A stretch of 64,000 nt of DNA, taken from NCBI RefSeq assembly GCF_014837155.1, contig NZ_JACYHA010000004.1, positions 186,001 through 250,000 of the forward strand, read 5' to 3'. Source of the DNA: Litchfieldia stipae. Its GTDB lineage: Bacteria > Bacillota > Bacilli > Bacillales > Bacillaceae_L. Below, piece by piece: positions 45,378 to 55,018 of the stretch (position 1 is its first letter; each line of letters starts with the position of its first letter). The position numbers were made by a program, and so were the translations under genes. The notes under the pieces were generated by a model that saw nothing but the letters and a program-made list of their open reading frames with translations, did no database searches and was not told the DNA's origin.

Positions 45378-46967
45378 ATGCTGAAGGTGATGATTGTTGA
45401 CGATGAACTTCAAATCCGTAAAGGCTTGAAAATGAAGATAAACTGGGAAGATCAAGGGTATTCAATATGTGCAGAAGCCTCCAACGGTAAAGAAGCGTTA
45501 AACATCTTAGAGGAGCATAATATAGATGTGATTCTAACTGATATTAGAATGCCTCTTATGAATGGAATTGAATTCTTTATCGAGTGTCAAAAGAAACATC
45601 CATGCTCTAGGATCATCGTTTTGTCTGGGTACTCAGAATTTGAATATGTTCGATCTGCGATTCAAGCGGGTGTAAAGGATTACCTTTTGAAACCAGTAGT
45701 TCGAAATGAATTGATTGAAACCTTATCTAGACTACGGATTGAAATAAAAAAAGAAAAAAGTGAGTTTAGTGAGAATGCTAGAATTCGAAATGAACGACAG
45801 AAATTACTTCAAGGACTCCAAGAACAATATTTATTACAATTAGTGAAAGAGGACTGGTCAGAAATATCACCTGTAATTGAAAGGCTTGATCAATTACAGT
45901 TATCAGATTTAACGGAAGAAAATATACACTTTCAGTTAATTACAGTTGAAATTAGAGAACCTGGAAAGGATGATATGAAGTTAAATGAATTGCGACTTCC
46001 GTTCCAAACCATTTGCAAGGAAATTGCTGGGACAAATAATGCATACTGTTTTCACAACCCAAGTTACTCGAATATGATTCATTTTCTTATATATAGTCAG
46101 TTGTCAGATAAATTAAAAACAAAAGAATTGGTGAAAGAGATTCAACGGAATGTAACGAGATATCTTAAACTTGTTACGATTGTTGGACTTGGCAATGTAG
46201 TAAGAGGATTACCTGAAATTAAAAACGCCTATATCTCTAGTTTACTATCTTGGAGTAATAGTGACATTGGAAGCTACGATCAGGTCATTGAAGGTGACTT
46301 CCATAAGGAAATGATAGAGTTTTCTCCTGAAATTGAAAGAAAATTAATTAACGCGATCGAAAAAATAGAATTTGAATCCTTTAAATTAAATGTAGAATCT
46401 ATTTTAGAGAAACATAAGAAGTATTCAATTGGTTCCTTTACGTTTTTAGCAAATAGGATATTCCTACTTTTGATGTCTTTAGTTATCAAATATGGGATTG
46501 AAACATCAAAGATTCAACAAGAGTTATGGCTATGCCAGCAAAGTATATTAGAACATGATTCTCAAGCGAAGGTGTTAGATAAATTAATGTCATTGGCTCA
46601 AAATGTGATTCAAGAAGTGAAAGGACTTCGTGCTTCTGATGGATCACATATAGTGGAAGGTGTTCGTCGTTTTCTAGAAAAAAACTATGCAAATGATATT
46701 ACCTTAACAAGCTTATCGAAGCAATTTCATCTTAATGGTACTTATTTATCAGAGCTTTTTAAAAATCAAGTGGGTCAAACGTACAGTGATTATTTAATTA
46801 AATTAAGGATCAATAAAGCAAGAGAATTATTACTAGATTCAGAACTGAAAATAATTGATGTAGCACAATTGGTCGGCTTTTCTAATTCAAGCTATTTTGG
46901 AACGGTATTTAAAAAATACGTTGGACAAACTCCCGTTGAATACCGAAAAGAAAAAATTTGTATCTAG
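45378..46967 (+). CDS. Response regulator with AraC-type output, YesN family
   Basis: 529 residues from ATG 45378, ten bases after AGGGAG; a GTG at 45369 overlaps the kinase stop. The receiver domain has the acidic pair VDDE, phospho-acceptor D55 in LTDIRMP, and K in LLKPV. A long linker is followed by a double HTH (about 430-525: ITLTSLSKQFHLNGTYLSELF; IIDVAQLVGFSNSSYFGTVFKK). It is coupled to the YesM-type kinase and probably activates the ABC importer operon that starts at 48601. Confidence 0.9.
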   Translation: MLKVMIVDDELQIRKGLKMKINWEDQGYSICAEASNGKEALNILEEHNIDVILTDIRMPLMNGIEFFIECQKKHPCSRIIVLSGYSEFEYVRSAIQAGVKDYLLKPVVRNELIETLSRLRIEIKKEKSEFSENARIRNERQKLLQGLQEQYLLQLVKEDWSEISPVIERLDQLQLSDLTEENIHFQLITVEIREPGKDDMKLNELRLPFQTICKEIAGTNNAYCFHNPSYSNMIHFLIYSQLSDKLKTKELVKEIQRNVTRYLKLVTIVGLGNVVRGLPEIKNAYISSLLSWSNSDIGSYDQVIEGDFHKEMIEFSPEIERKLINAIEKIEFESFKLNVESILEKHKKYSIGSFTFLANRIFLLLMSLVIKYGIETSKIQQELWLCQQSILEHDSQAKVLDKLMSLAQNVIQEVKGLRASDGSHIVEGVRRFLEKNYANDITLTSLSKQFHLNGTYLSELFKNQVGQTYSDYLIKLRINKARELLLDSELKIIDVAQLVGFSNSSYFGTVFKKYVGQTPVEYRKEKICI

Positions 46968-46995
46968 TCAATAAAGGAAAAGAGCGGTGGTAGTC

Positions 46996-48333
46996 ATGCA
47001 TCAAAAAAAATTATTTTTGATGATTTTTTTTATCATTACCAGTTTATTAATGGGATGCACATTTCGAGATGAACCATCTAATCAAGTAACTGATGACGAA
47101 GATGGAAAACAGGATCACCCAATAATTGAATTATCATTCTGGAGGAATTTAGGTAACGAAGCGGAAAATAAAGCCTTTATCGCTATTATTGAAGCTTTTG
47201 AAGAAAAGAATCCGCATATCAAGATTAATATGAGCTTAATTCCATTTGGGGACTACGAGATACGACTTCGTACTGAAGTTGCTGCTGGTAATACACCTGA
47301 TATTATGGCAATTGACAGCCCGAACCTTGCAACATATGCAAATGCAAATGCAATAAGGTCAATAGATGCTTGGATGGAGGCGGAAGGGAATCTTGAAGAT
47401 ATCCCTATGACCATTCTTAATGGACTAATATACAATGATGAAATCTATCTTGCACCTATCGCAGATTCAAGTATTGCTATGTTTTATAACAAGAATTTAT
47501 TTAAAGAAAAAGGGATTCCATTTCCTTCTGAAAACCCAAATTCACCTTGGACTTGGGACGAAGTATTAGAAGCAGCAAAGCAACTTACAGACCTAGAAAA
47601 AGGAGTATACGGGATTGATCCTGCACAGGGTTTTCCAGTAGGAGAAGCACCTGCTTATTTTAAGCTTCCACTCATGTGGCAGTTTGGCGCGGAAATAATA
47701 AGTGAAGATGGGAGAACAACAGATGGCTATTTAAATTCTCCAAAATCGCTTAAAGCACTCCAGTTTTATCAGGACTTATATCATAAACATAAAGTGGCAG
47801 CATTTGAGTTGCCTCCAAACCCATTTGCAACAGAAAAGGTAGCCATAAGCATAGAAGGCTCTTGGGCTTTAGAACATTTGCAAAATAATTTTCCGGACTT
47901 TACATTAGGGGAGGACTTCGGGATTGCTCCTTTACCTATAGCAGAGAAACAAGTTGCTGCAAACGGAGGTTGGGCCTTAGGAATATCAACGAACACAGAA
48001 TATCCAGAAGAAGCATGGGAATTTGTGAAATTTGCAACTAGCTATGAAGGGATCAAGATATACGTTGAAAAAACGGGTGATATACCTGCAAGGTACTCGG
48101 TTGTAAAAGAATTTCCTAAGTTTAACCAATATCCACATAATATATTTTTAATTCAATCTCAAAAGTATTCAAAAAATCGTCCAGTAACTCCAATATATCC
48201 AACGGTAAGTGCTACAATAAGGGAGCTTTTTTTAGAGGTGGGTGTCTCTAATGAAAATGTACTAGATGCCGCAAATCGTGCAGTAAGAAAAATTGATCAA
48301 GAAATTCTACGAATTGAAAATAACAGGAATTAA
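46996..48333 (+). CDS. Sugar-binding lipoprotein (SBP family 1), likely sensor component
   Basis: 445 residues from ATG 46996. Type II signal peptide with lipobox SLLMGC. The mature part is a family 1 extracellular sugar-binding protein (LSFWRNLGNEAENKAF, VAAGNTPDIMAID, MFYNKNLFKEKGIPFP, ISIEGSWALEHL, PLPIAEKQVAANGGWALGIS). It lies in the same unit as the kinase and response regulator (28-bp gap, no terminator between) and is followed by its own terminator, while the permease genes have a different binding protein. This resembles AraP of the AraPST system, where the lipoprotein feeds the kinase. It could still also serve the transporter. Confidence 0.85.
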   Translation: MHQKKLFLMIFFIITSLLMGCTFRDEPSNQVTDDEDGKQDHPIIELSFWRNLGNEAENKAFIAIIEAFEEKNPHIKINMSLIPFGDYEIRLRTEVAAGNTPDIMAIDSPNLATYANANAIRSIDAWMEAEGNLEDIPMTILNGLIYNDEIYLAPIADSSIAMFYNKNLFKEKGIPFPSENPNSPWTWDEVLEAAKQLTDLEKGVYGIDPAQGFPVGEAPAYFKLPLMWQFGAEIISEDGRTTDGYLNSPKSLKALQFYQDLYHKHKVAAFELPPNPFATEKVAISIEGSWALEHLQNNFPDFTLGEDFGIAPLPIAEKQVAANGGWALGISTNTEYPEEAWEFVKFATSYEGIKIYVEKTGDIPARYSVVKEFPKFNQYPHNIFLIQSQKYSKNRPVTPIYPTVSATIRELFLEVGVSNENVLDAANRAVRKIDQEILRIENNRN

Positions 48334-48338
48334 TAGGA

Positions 48339-48367
48339 AAAACTAGCCTTTGGCTGGTTTTTTTTTG
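48339..48367 (+). terminator. Terminator after the kinase-regulator-lipoprotein unit
   Basis: AAACTAGCC and GGCTGGTTT pair across TTT, followed by a long T tract. Confidence 0.9.
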
Positions 48368-48491
48368 TTAGAAAGGGGAAAGGAAATGAAGGACGTAGTG
48401 AAAAAAATTAGGTTTAACCTTCATGGTGAGAAGTATCGTTTCTAGAAAAAATCTATCAATAAATTATCTTGAATTTTTAAGATATAAGACC

Positions 48492-48522
48492 CGAAGAAAG
48501 TGAAATCTTTTATGTTTCTTCG
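48492..48522. promoter_or_regulatory. Inverted repeat upstream of the ABC importer operon
   Basis: CGAAGAAA and TTTCTTCG form a perfect 8-bp inverted repeat with a 15-base spacer, about 80 bases before the permease gene. A possible regulator site; a GGTGATA direct repeat follows at 48543 and 48558. Tentative. Confidence 0.35.
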
Positions 48523-48605
48523 TTGTTATATTAAGACTGTAAGGTGATATCAACTTTGGTGATAAATGTTATAAACGCTTAAGAAATAGATAGGGGGGAG
48601 TACAA

Positions 48606-49571
48606 ATGCAAGAATTAGTCAAACCAGAAAATAGGAAATCTACACCAAAGAAAGCGAACTTAAAGATAAAGACTCAAATTGACTACGTTAAGAAAAATTA
48701 CATTCTATATTTACTCATATTACCAGCAATCATTCTTACAATCGTTTTTAAGTACGTACCAATGTATGGGGCGGTCATTGCATTTAAAGACTTTAGTCCG
48801 ATGAAGGGGATTATCGGAAGTGATTGGGTAGGTCTTAAACATTTCACTAGTTTTTTAACCTCACCCAATTTCATGCAGATTTTTATGAATACGCTTAAAT
48901 TGAGTTCGTTTGAACTAATTATCGGTTTTCCCATTCCCATTATATTAGCTCTTATGTTGAATCAGATTAGAAGAGCAAAAGTGAAAAAGAATATCCAATT
49001 AGTTCTTTATGCTCCACATTTCATTTCAGTCGTTGTTATTTCTGGGATGGTGTTTTTGTTTTTATCACCAACAGGACCAATCAATGCCATATTATCTATT
49101 TTCATGGATAAACCTATTTCATTTATGTCTAATCCAGATGCATTTAGATCGATTTATATTTGGTCAGGTGTTTGGCAAGGTGCTGGATGGGCATCCATCA
49201 TCTATGTAGCAGCACTTGCGAACGTAGATCCTCAACTACATGATGCAGCTACAGTAGATGGAGCTTCTCTATTACAGCGAATTTGGCATATCGATTTGCC
49301 GACATTAAAACCAGTCATGGCGGTTCTTTTTATTTTAGCTGCCGGAGGGATCATGGCGATTGGTTTTGAAAAGGCTTACTTATTACAAACATCTATGAAT
49401 ATACCAACTTCAGAAATCATTCCAACATATGTATACAAAAGAGGTTTACAAGCAGGGGACTATTCATTTGCAACGGCAGTTGGTCTATTTAATGCCGTAA
49501 TCAATGTTATTTTACTAGTGTTTGTAAATCAAGTAGTAAAGAAACTTAATGAAGGTGAAGGCCTTTTATAG
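48606..49571 (+). CDS. ABC sugar importer permease, LplB family
   Basis: 321 residues; GGGGGGAG before the ATG. Six membrane helices and the permease EAA-type loop (DPQLHDAATVDGASLLQRIWHI). The N-terminal part YILYLLILPAIILTIVFKYVPMY and GFPIPIILALMLNQI is characteristic of LplB/YtcP-type permeases, which import oligosaccharides with a large LplA-type binding protein. First gene of a three-gene importer operon. No ATPase gene is present, as is usual for this class, which shares a general ATPase such as MsmX. Confidence 0.9.
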   Translation: MQELVKPENRKSTPKKANLKIKTQIDYVKKNYILYLLILPAIILTIVFKYVPMYGAVIAFKDFSPMKGIIGSDWVGLKHFTSFLTSPNFMQIFMNTLKLSSFELIIGFPIPIILALMLNQIRRAKVKKNIQLVLYAPHFISVVVISGMVFLFLSPTGPINAILSIFMDKPISFMSNPDAFRSIYIWSGVWQGAGWASIIYVAALANVDPQLHDAATVDGASLLQRIWHIDLPTLKPVMAVLFILAAGGIMAIGFEKAYLLQTSMNIPTSEIIPTYVYKRGLQAGDYSFATAVGLFNAVINVILLVFVNQVVKKLNEGEGLL

Positions 49572-49590
49572 AAAGGAGGAAGTGTGAAAA

Positions 49591-50466
49591 ATGAATAATT
49601 CAAGATCTGATAGAATCATCCTGTTAATTAATAAAGTTATATTATGTTTAATTGTGGTTTTGGTATTATTTCCTCTTTTATATGTGTTGCTTGCTTCTTT
49701 TCTGGAGCCTAATGCTTTACTAAAGAAAGGTATTTTTATTAGTACATCAGATTGGACATTTGAGGGGTATAGAAGGATTTTAACGGATGGATCAATTGTA
49801 AGAGGATTCCTAAATTCTATTCTTTATTCTGCTGGTTTTACCATTGTCACAGTTTTAGTTTGTATTCTTGCAGGTTATACGCTTTCTGCAGATCAGCTAG
49901 TTGGGAGAAAGACAATAATGGTATTTTTCCTAATAACCATGTTCTTTAACGGTGGACTGATTCCAACTTATTTAGTGATCAAAGATCTAGGGATGCTAAA
50001 TACGATTTGGGCTATCATTATCCCTAATGCCATAAATGTGTGGTTTATTATTTTAGCGAGGACTTATTTTAAAGCGATTCCAAATGAACTGAAAGAGGCT
50101 GCCAGAATAGATGGGGCATCTGAATTTAAAATATTCCTTAAAATTGTGATGCCATTATCGAAACCAATTATATTTGTTATTGCCTTATATGCTTTCATCG
50201 GGCAATGGAATGCTTACTTTGACGCAATGATTTACCTCGAAGATCAAGCACTCTACCCATTGCAGTTAGTGTTACGTGCCATCCTTATCCAAAATGAAGT
50301 CCAACCTGGTATGATTTCAGATCAACTAGCTATGGCTGAGCTACAACGAATTTCAGAAATGATTAAATATTCATCTATCGTTCTAGCAAGCTTACCATTG
50401 ATTGTAATGTACCCATTCTTCCAAAAATACTTTGAAAAAGGTGTTATGGTAGGGTCATTAAAATAA
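49591..50466 (+). CDS. ABC sugar importer permease, LplC family
   Basis: 291 residues; GAAAGGAGG before the ATG and 19 bp after the first permease gene. Six membrane helices with the EAA loop (IPNELKEAARIDGASEFKIFLKIVMPLSKP). FNGGLIPTYLVIKDLGML is typical of LplC/YtcP-type permeases. It forms the second half of the membrane channel with the product of 48606-49571. Confidence 0.9.
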   Translation: MNNSRSDRIILLINKVILCLIVVLVLFPLLYVLLASFLEPNALLKKGIFISTSDWTFEGYRRILTDGSIVRGFLNSILYSAGFTIVTVLVCILAGYTLSADQLVGRKTIMVFFLITMFFNGGLIPTYLVIKDLGMLNTIWAIIIPNAINVWFIILARTYFKAIPNELKEAARIDGASEFKIFLKIVMPLSKPIIFVIALYAFIGQWNAYFDAMIYLEDQALYPLQLVLRAILIQNEVQPGMISDQLAMAELQRISEMIKYSSIVLASLPLIVMYPFFQKYFEKGVMVGSLK

Positions 50467-50494
50467 ATATTAAAAGAAAAAGTGAGGGGAAATT

Positions 50495-52102
50495 ATGAAC
50501 AAAGTGTTAATGAAAACAATGTCAGCTTTATTCATTTCAGGTGTATTGGTTGTAGCGGGTTGTAGTAATAACAGTAAGAGTGCTTCTTCTGAGGATTATG
50601 AGTTAGAAAATGTTACGTTGCCATTAGAGGAAAAGGTGACGCTGAAATTTATGACACAAAGTTCTCCATTAGCACCAGAAGACCCGAATGAAAAATTAAT
50701 TTATCAACGATTAGAAGAGGATACTGGTGTTCATATTGAATGGAAAAATTATACTTGGGATACATTTATAGAAAAGAGAAATCTAGCTGTCGCGAGCGGT
50801 GAACTTCCTGATGCTATTCTGGATGCCGCTTTAGGAGATTATGATTTATTAAAATTAGCTAAAGATGGTAGTGTTATAGCTGTTGAAGATTTAATAGATG
50901 AACATATGCCAAACTTAAAAAAAGTGTTAGAAGAAGCACCAGAATATAGAGCAATGATGACAGCTCCAGATGGCCATATCTACTCATTTCCATGGATTGA
51001 GGAGCTAGGTTCCGGAAAAGAAAGTATTCACTCTGTTGATGGTTTTCCTTGGATAAATGTAGAATGGTTAAATAATTTAGGGCTAGAAATGCCCACTACG
51101 ACAGAAGAATTAAAAGAAGTTTTAATTGCATTTAAAACACAAGATCCAAATGGTAATGGAGAAGCAGATGAAATTCCAATGTCATTTATCATTAATCATG
51201 GTGGAGAGGATCTAGCATTCTTATTTGGTTCATTTGGTCTTGGTGATAACTATGATCATACAGTAGTAAGTGATGATGGAGAAGTCATTTATACTGTAAC
51301 GCAGGATGGGTATAAAGAGGGGATGAAATTTCTTAACGAATTATATGAAGAAGGATTAATCGATGTAGAAGCCTTTGAACAAGATTGGAATACGTATATT
51401 GCAAAAGGAAAAGAAGATCGATATGGTGTGTATTTTACCTGGGATAAAGGAAATATCACAGGGATGAATGATAAATATGAACTAATGCCAGCCCTTGCTG
51501 GTCCAGATGGCCATAAAAATGTAGCAAGAACAAATGGAATGGGATTTGATAGAAATCGTATGGTCATCACAAGTGCAAATAAAAACCTAGAGTTAACTGC
51601 AAAATGGATTGATCAACTCTATGACCCTACTCAATCTGTACAAAATAACTGGGGTACTTATGGGGATGAAAAAGAACAGAATATTTTTGAATTAGATGCA
51701 TCAGGGATGTTAAAGCATTTGCCATTAGGTGATACATCACCATGGGAATTAAGACAAAAAACATTTGTTGCCGGTCCTTTAGCGATATTAGATGAATATT
51801 ATGGAACAGTAACGACAAAGCCGGACGATGCTGCCTGGAGATTAGATTTAATGAAAGAAGTAATGGTTCCTGATATGAAAGCTGAGAATATGTATCCAAA
51901 AGTTTTCTTCTCATTAGAGGAATTAGATAAACTTTCAACAATAGAGGCAGACTTAGTTCCATATGTAAATAGAAAAAGAGCTGAATGGATTACAAATGGA
52001 AAAGTAGAAGAAGAATGGGCTGATTATTTAGTAGAATTAGACCGTTTAGGATTACAAGAATGGTTAGAAATTAAACAAACTGGTTATGATAGAAACCAAT
52101 AA
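50495..52102 (+). CDS. Extracellular binding lipoprotein of the importer, LplA type
   Basis: 535 residues. Type II signal peptide with lipobox VVAGC. The mature protein is a large binding protein of the LplA/YtcQ class (LEEDTGVHIEWKNYTWDTFIEKRNLAVASGELPDAI, DPNGNGEADEIPMSF with a possible calcium loop). It is the third gene of the importer operon, 28 bp after the LplC-type gene, and so the cognate substrate receptor; the likely ligand is a short fructan or sucrose-related oligosaccharide, inferred from the GH32 genes on both sides. Confidence 0.9.
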   Translation: MNKVLMKTMSALFISGVLVVAGCSNNSKSASSEDYELENVTLPLEEKVTLKFMTQSSPLAPEDPNEKLIYQRLEEDTGVHIEWKNYTWDTFIEKRNLAVASGELPDAILDAALGDYDLLKLAKDGSVIAVEDLIDEHMPNLKKVLEEAPEYRAMMTAPDGHIYSFPWIEELGSGKESIHSVDGFPWINVEWLNNLGLEMPTTTEELKEVLIAFKTQDPNGNGEADEIPMSFIINHGGEDLAFLFGSFGLGDNYDHTVVSDDGEVIYTVTQDGYKEGMKFLNELYEEGLIDVEAFEQDWNTYIAKGKEDRYGVYFTWDKGNITGMNDKYELMPALAGPDGHKNVARTNGMGFDRNRMVITSANKNLELTAKWIDQLYDPTQSVQNNWGTYGDEKEQNIFELDASGMLKHLPLGDTSPWELRQKTFVAGPLAILDEYYGTVTTKPDDAAWRLDLMKEVMVPDMKAENMYPKVFFSLEELDKLSTIEADLVPYVNRKRAEWITNGKVEEEWADYLVELDRLGLQEWLEIKQTGYDRNQ

Positions 52103-52119
52103 TTAATAATAAAAACTAT

Positions 52120-52154
52120 GGCTGTACAACGATTTATTACAGTACAGCCTTTTT
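52120..52154 (+). terminator. Terminator of the ABC importer operon
   Basis: GGCTGTAC and GTACAGCC form a perfect stem followed by TTTTT. Confidence 0.85.
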
Positions 52155-52208
52155 AAACATAATAGAGTAATAGACTCTTATTTTTCTCTGAAAAGGAGCG
52201 GATCTAGA

Positions 52209-53699
52209 TTGACTACAGACGCAACAAGGAAATATCAAGAATTATATCGACCTCAATTTCATTTTTCACCTGAAGAAAAATGGATGAATGATCCTAATGG
52301 AATGGTCTATTTTAATGGAGAATATCACCTATTTTACCAGCATCATCCTTTTGGTACGACCTGGGGACCGATGCATTGGGGGCACGCAGTTAGTAATGAT
52401 ATGATTCATTGGGAGCATCTACCAATTGCTCTGCATCCAGATGAACATGGTGATATTTTTTCAGGGAGTGTGGTCGTTGATTGGAATAATACATCAGGTT
52501 TCTTTAATGATACTGAACCAGGTTTAGTTGCCATCTATACAAGTGCTGGAAAGTATCCAGAATCAGATCGTCCATGTCAGACACAGAGTATTGCTTATAG
52601 CATAAATAATGGAAGAACCTGGATGAAATATGAAGGGAATCCAGTACTTTCAAATCCAGATGTGATAGATTTTCGTGATCCGAAAGTTTTCTGGCACAAA
52701 GAAACGTGTAAATGGATTATGGTTATAGCCTCTGGACAAACAATTACCATATATACTTCGACTAATTTAAAAAACTGGGAGTTCGCCAGTGAGTTTGGTC
52801 ATCAAGCTGGTTCACATGATGGCGTGTGGGAATGTCCTGACTTATTCGAATTAGAAGTAGACGGAAATCCTGAACAGCGAAAATGGGTGTTATTTGTAAG
52901 TATCGGGGATAATCCTAGATTTAAAGAAGGGTCTAGAACACAATATTTTGTTGGTAGTTTTGACGGTACAACATTTGTAAATGATAACAAAAAAGAAACC
53001 GTACTATGGTTAGATTATGGAAGAGATAATTACGCAGGGGTATGCTGGTCAGATATCCCTGTAGAAGATGGTCGTCGAATTTATATAGGCTGGATGAGTA
53101 ATTGGCGATATGCGAATGTTGTTCCTACAAAAGAGTGGAGAAGTGCAATGACACTTCCTAGAGAGTTATCCTTGAAAACAAGTGAGGAAGGAGTTCGTAT
53201 TGTTCAACATCCAGTAAAAGAGATGGATACGATAAAAAAAGCAACGATTGAATACAAGGGGCTAACGGTTGAATCAGCTAGTCCAGTTAGGATACCCCTT
53301 AAGAATCAATTAAATGAAATTGTTCTCACATTTGAACAGTGTGATGCTGGTAAGTTTGATATAGTTATACAACATTCGGAAACGGATAAGACGGTCGTCA
53401 TTTATGATTTTGTGAAAAAAATGTTATTAGTTGACAGGTCAGATTCTGGAGAAGTTGGTTTCTCGGAATCCTTTTCAATCGTTCAAGAGGCACCATTAAA
53501 ACCTGTAAATAATAAGGTGAAGCTTCAAATGTTTGTTGATACTTCATCCATTGAAATTTTTGCAAATGATGGCCAATCTGTTATTACTAGCTTAATTTAT
53601 CCAAGCGACGGGAAGAAAGAGTTGGTGTTGATTTCGAGTGAAGAATCTACAACTATTTATGATTTGAATATTACTCCGTTAGAATCTATATGGACATAA
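52209..53699 (+). CDS. Cytoplasmic GH32 beta-fructosidase
   Basis: 496 residues from TTG 52209, AAAGGAG ten bases upstream. No signal peptide. The GH32 active site is complete: nucleophile D28 in WMNDPNG, FRDP stabiliser and acid/base Glu in WECPDLF, then the C-terminal sandwich ending SSIEIFANDGQ. It would hydrolyse imported fructo-oligosaccharides (or sucrose) to free fructose, which the kinase downstream phosphorylates. The ABC import route, which leaves sugars unphosphorylated, argues against a sucrose-6-phosphate-specific role. Co-transcribed with the kinase gene (30-bp gap). Confidence 0.9.
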   Translation: MTTDATRKYQELYRPQFHFSPEEKWMNDPNGMVYFNGEYHLFYQHHPFGTTWGPMHWGHAVSNDMIHWEHLPIALHPDEHGDIFSGSVVVDWNNTSGFFNDTEPGLVAIYTSAGKYPESDRPCQTQSIAYSINNGRTWMKYEGNPVLSNPDVIDFRDPKVFWHKETCKWIMVIASGQTITIYTSTNLKNWEFASEFGHQAGSHDGVWECPDLFELEVDGNPEQRKWVLFVSIGDNPRFKEGSRTQYFVGSFDGTTFVNDNKKETVLWLDYGRDNYAGVCWSDIPVEDGRRIYIGWMSNWRYANVVPTKEWRSAMTLPRELSLKTSEEGVRIVQHPVKEMDTIKKATIEYKGLTVESASPVRIPLKNQLNEIVLTFEQCDAGKFDIVIQHSETDKTVVIYDFVKKMLLVDRSDSGEVGFSESFSIVQEAPLKPVNNKVKLQMFVDTSSIEIFANDGQSVITSLIYPSDGKKELVLISSEESTTIYDLNITPLESIWT

Positions 53700-53729
53700 C
53701 TTTAGAGAGTTTGTGAAATGGAGGACGAA

Positions 53730-54686
53730 ATGAATTCATCAATTCTATGTATCGGAGAATTATTAATTGACTTTTTCTGTAAAGAAGTAGAAGTTGATTT
53801 AGTTGATGGGAAGAACTTTGAAAAGCAAGCTGGTGGAGCGCCTGCAAATGTGTGTGCAACGATTGTGAAATTAGGTGGAAATGCTCAGTTCTGTGGAAAA
53901 GTAGGTGACGATCCATTTGGACATTTTTTGAAAAACACACTAGATAAATTAAATGTTGATACGTCCATGCTTATCCTTGATGATTGTCACCCCACCACAC
54001 TAGCCTTTGTATCATTGAAGGCAAATGGGGAAAGAGATTTTGTTTTTAATCGTGGAGCAGATGCATACTTACTAGAAGAAGATATTGATTTATTGAAAAT
54101 GAAGAGTGCGTCTATTCTTCATTTTGGATCTGCTACAGCTTTGCTAAATGATCCGTTCCAATCTACTTACTTGAGGGCGATGAAGTTAGGTAAGGATAAT
54201 GGGCAATTTATCTCTTTTGACCCTAACTTTCGATCGAATCTCTGGAAAGATGAGGTTTCAACCTTTGTTGATTTAGCGAAAAAAGGGATTGCTTTTTCTG
54301 ATTTTGTTAAGGTTAGTGATGATGAATTGTATGTAATAACAGGGACTAACCATTTGGGTGAAGGAACCAGGCTTCTTCATGAATTGGGAGCAAATGTGAT
54401 AGCTGTTACATTGGGGAAAAAAGGAACATATATTTCGAATGGGAAAAACGGTGCAATTATTCCAAGTATTGTAGTAGAATCTATTGATTCCACAGGTGCT
54501 GGTGATGCCTTTGTCGGTGCTACACTATATCAATTTTCAAAAGTAGATTCTAAGTTAATATTCGAGGATTTTGAATTTCTGCAAAAGACTATAACTTTTA
54601 GCAATAAAGTGGGAGCGTTGGTTTGTACGAGGATTGGTGCGATATCAGCAATACCTAGTCTAGATGATGTTCAAAAAGGTATGTAA
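53730..54686 (+). CDS. PfkB-family fructokinase
   Basis: 318 residues from ATG 53730, five bases after GGAGG; the ATG at 53718 overlaps that site. PfkB motifs: [18 protein letters not shown] near the N-terminus, SFDPNFR, and the anion hole with catalytic Asp in [15 protein letters not shown]-dependent phosphorylation of fructose to fructose-6-phosphate fits its position after the GH32 gene. 2-Keto-3-deoxygluconate kinases share this family, and the uxa genes nearby lack one, but operon context favours fructose. Confidence 0.87.
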   Translation: MNSSILCIGELLIDFFCKEVEVDLVDGKNFEKQAGGAPANVCATIVKLGGNAQFCGKVGDDPFGHFLKNTLDKLNVDTSMLILDDCHPTTLAFVSLKANGERDFVFNRGADAYLLEEDIDLLKMKSASILHFGSATALLNDPFQSTYLRAMKLGKDNGQFISFDPNFRSNLWKDEVSTFVDLAKKGIAFSDFVKVSDDELYVITGTNHLGEGTRLLHELGANVIAVTLGKKGTYISNGKNGAIIPSIVVESIDSTGAGDAFVGATLYQFSKVDSKLIFEDFEFLQKTITFSNKVGALVCTRIGAISAIPSLDDVQKGM

Positions 54687-54698
54687 AATCATTTATTG

Positions 54699-54737
54699 AA
54701 GAAGCAAGAGGACAACATTTCCCCTTGCTTCTTTTTG
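54699..54737 (+). terminator. Terminator of the GH32-fructokinase operon
   Basis: AAGAAGCAAGAGG pairs with CCCCTTGCTTCTT (one mismatch) and is followed by TTTT. Confidence 0.88.
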
Positions 54738-54781
54738 TTTATATGTAAATAATAATTCAATATCATCTCTTGTTCGTAAAT

Positions 54782-54805
54782 AGGAAGCGTAAGAACCGTT
54801 CCGGG
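54782..54805. repeat. Half copy of the GGGACGGTTCT palindrome, copy 4
   Basis: AGGAAGCGTAAGAACCGTTCC matches the right half of the palindrome at 36245-36290. The left half is missing. Confidence 0.65.
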
Positions 54806-54821
54806 TTAACCATGAGTTGAA

Positions 54822-55009
54822 AATAAACGGAGAATTTTCGCTTATTCGGTTTTTAGTATTAGAAAGAGCTTCAATAGGCGGAGAAATTCCGTCTATTGAC
54901 TGGAAAATGGCCTAAATAGTAGTTTTTTTAGCAAATAACCGGAAAACTTTCCCTTATTCACCCCGAAATGAGCTCCATTTTAGATTTAAGCGGAAAATCT
55001 CCGCTTATT
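54822..55009. repeat. Four regularly spaced 25-bp imperfect palindromes
   Basis: Copies at 54822-54846, 54873-54897, 54934-54958 and 54985-55009, with start-to-start distances 51, 61 and 51. Each reads AATAAnCGGAnAA followed by its inverse ending CTTATT; the last is the most symmetric (AAGCGGAAAATCTCCGCTT). They fill the 583-base gap between fructokinase and helicase genes together with the neighbouring repeats. Not a CRISPR: few units, imperfect, spacers AT-rich and unequal. Confidence 0.75.
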
Positions 55010-55018
55010 CCTAATAGT

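Noticed and set aside
53730-54686. 2-keto-3-deoxygluconate kinase that would complete the uxa pathway
   Set aside because: Same PfkB family, but it is co-transcribed with a cytoplasmic GH32 in the fructan locus, more than 20 kb from the uxa genes.
54822-55009. CRISPR-like periodic repeats
   Set aside because: Only four units, imperfect between copies, each itself palindromic, spacers of unequal length, and no cas genes in the window.
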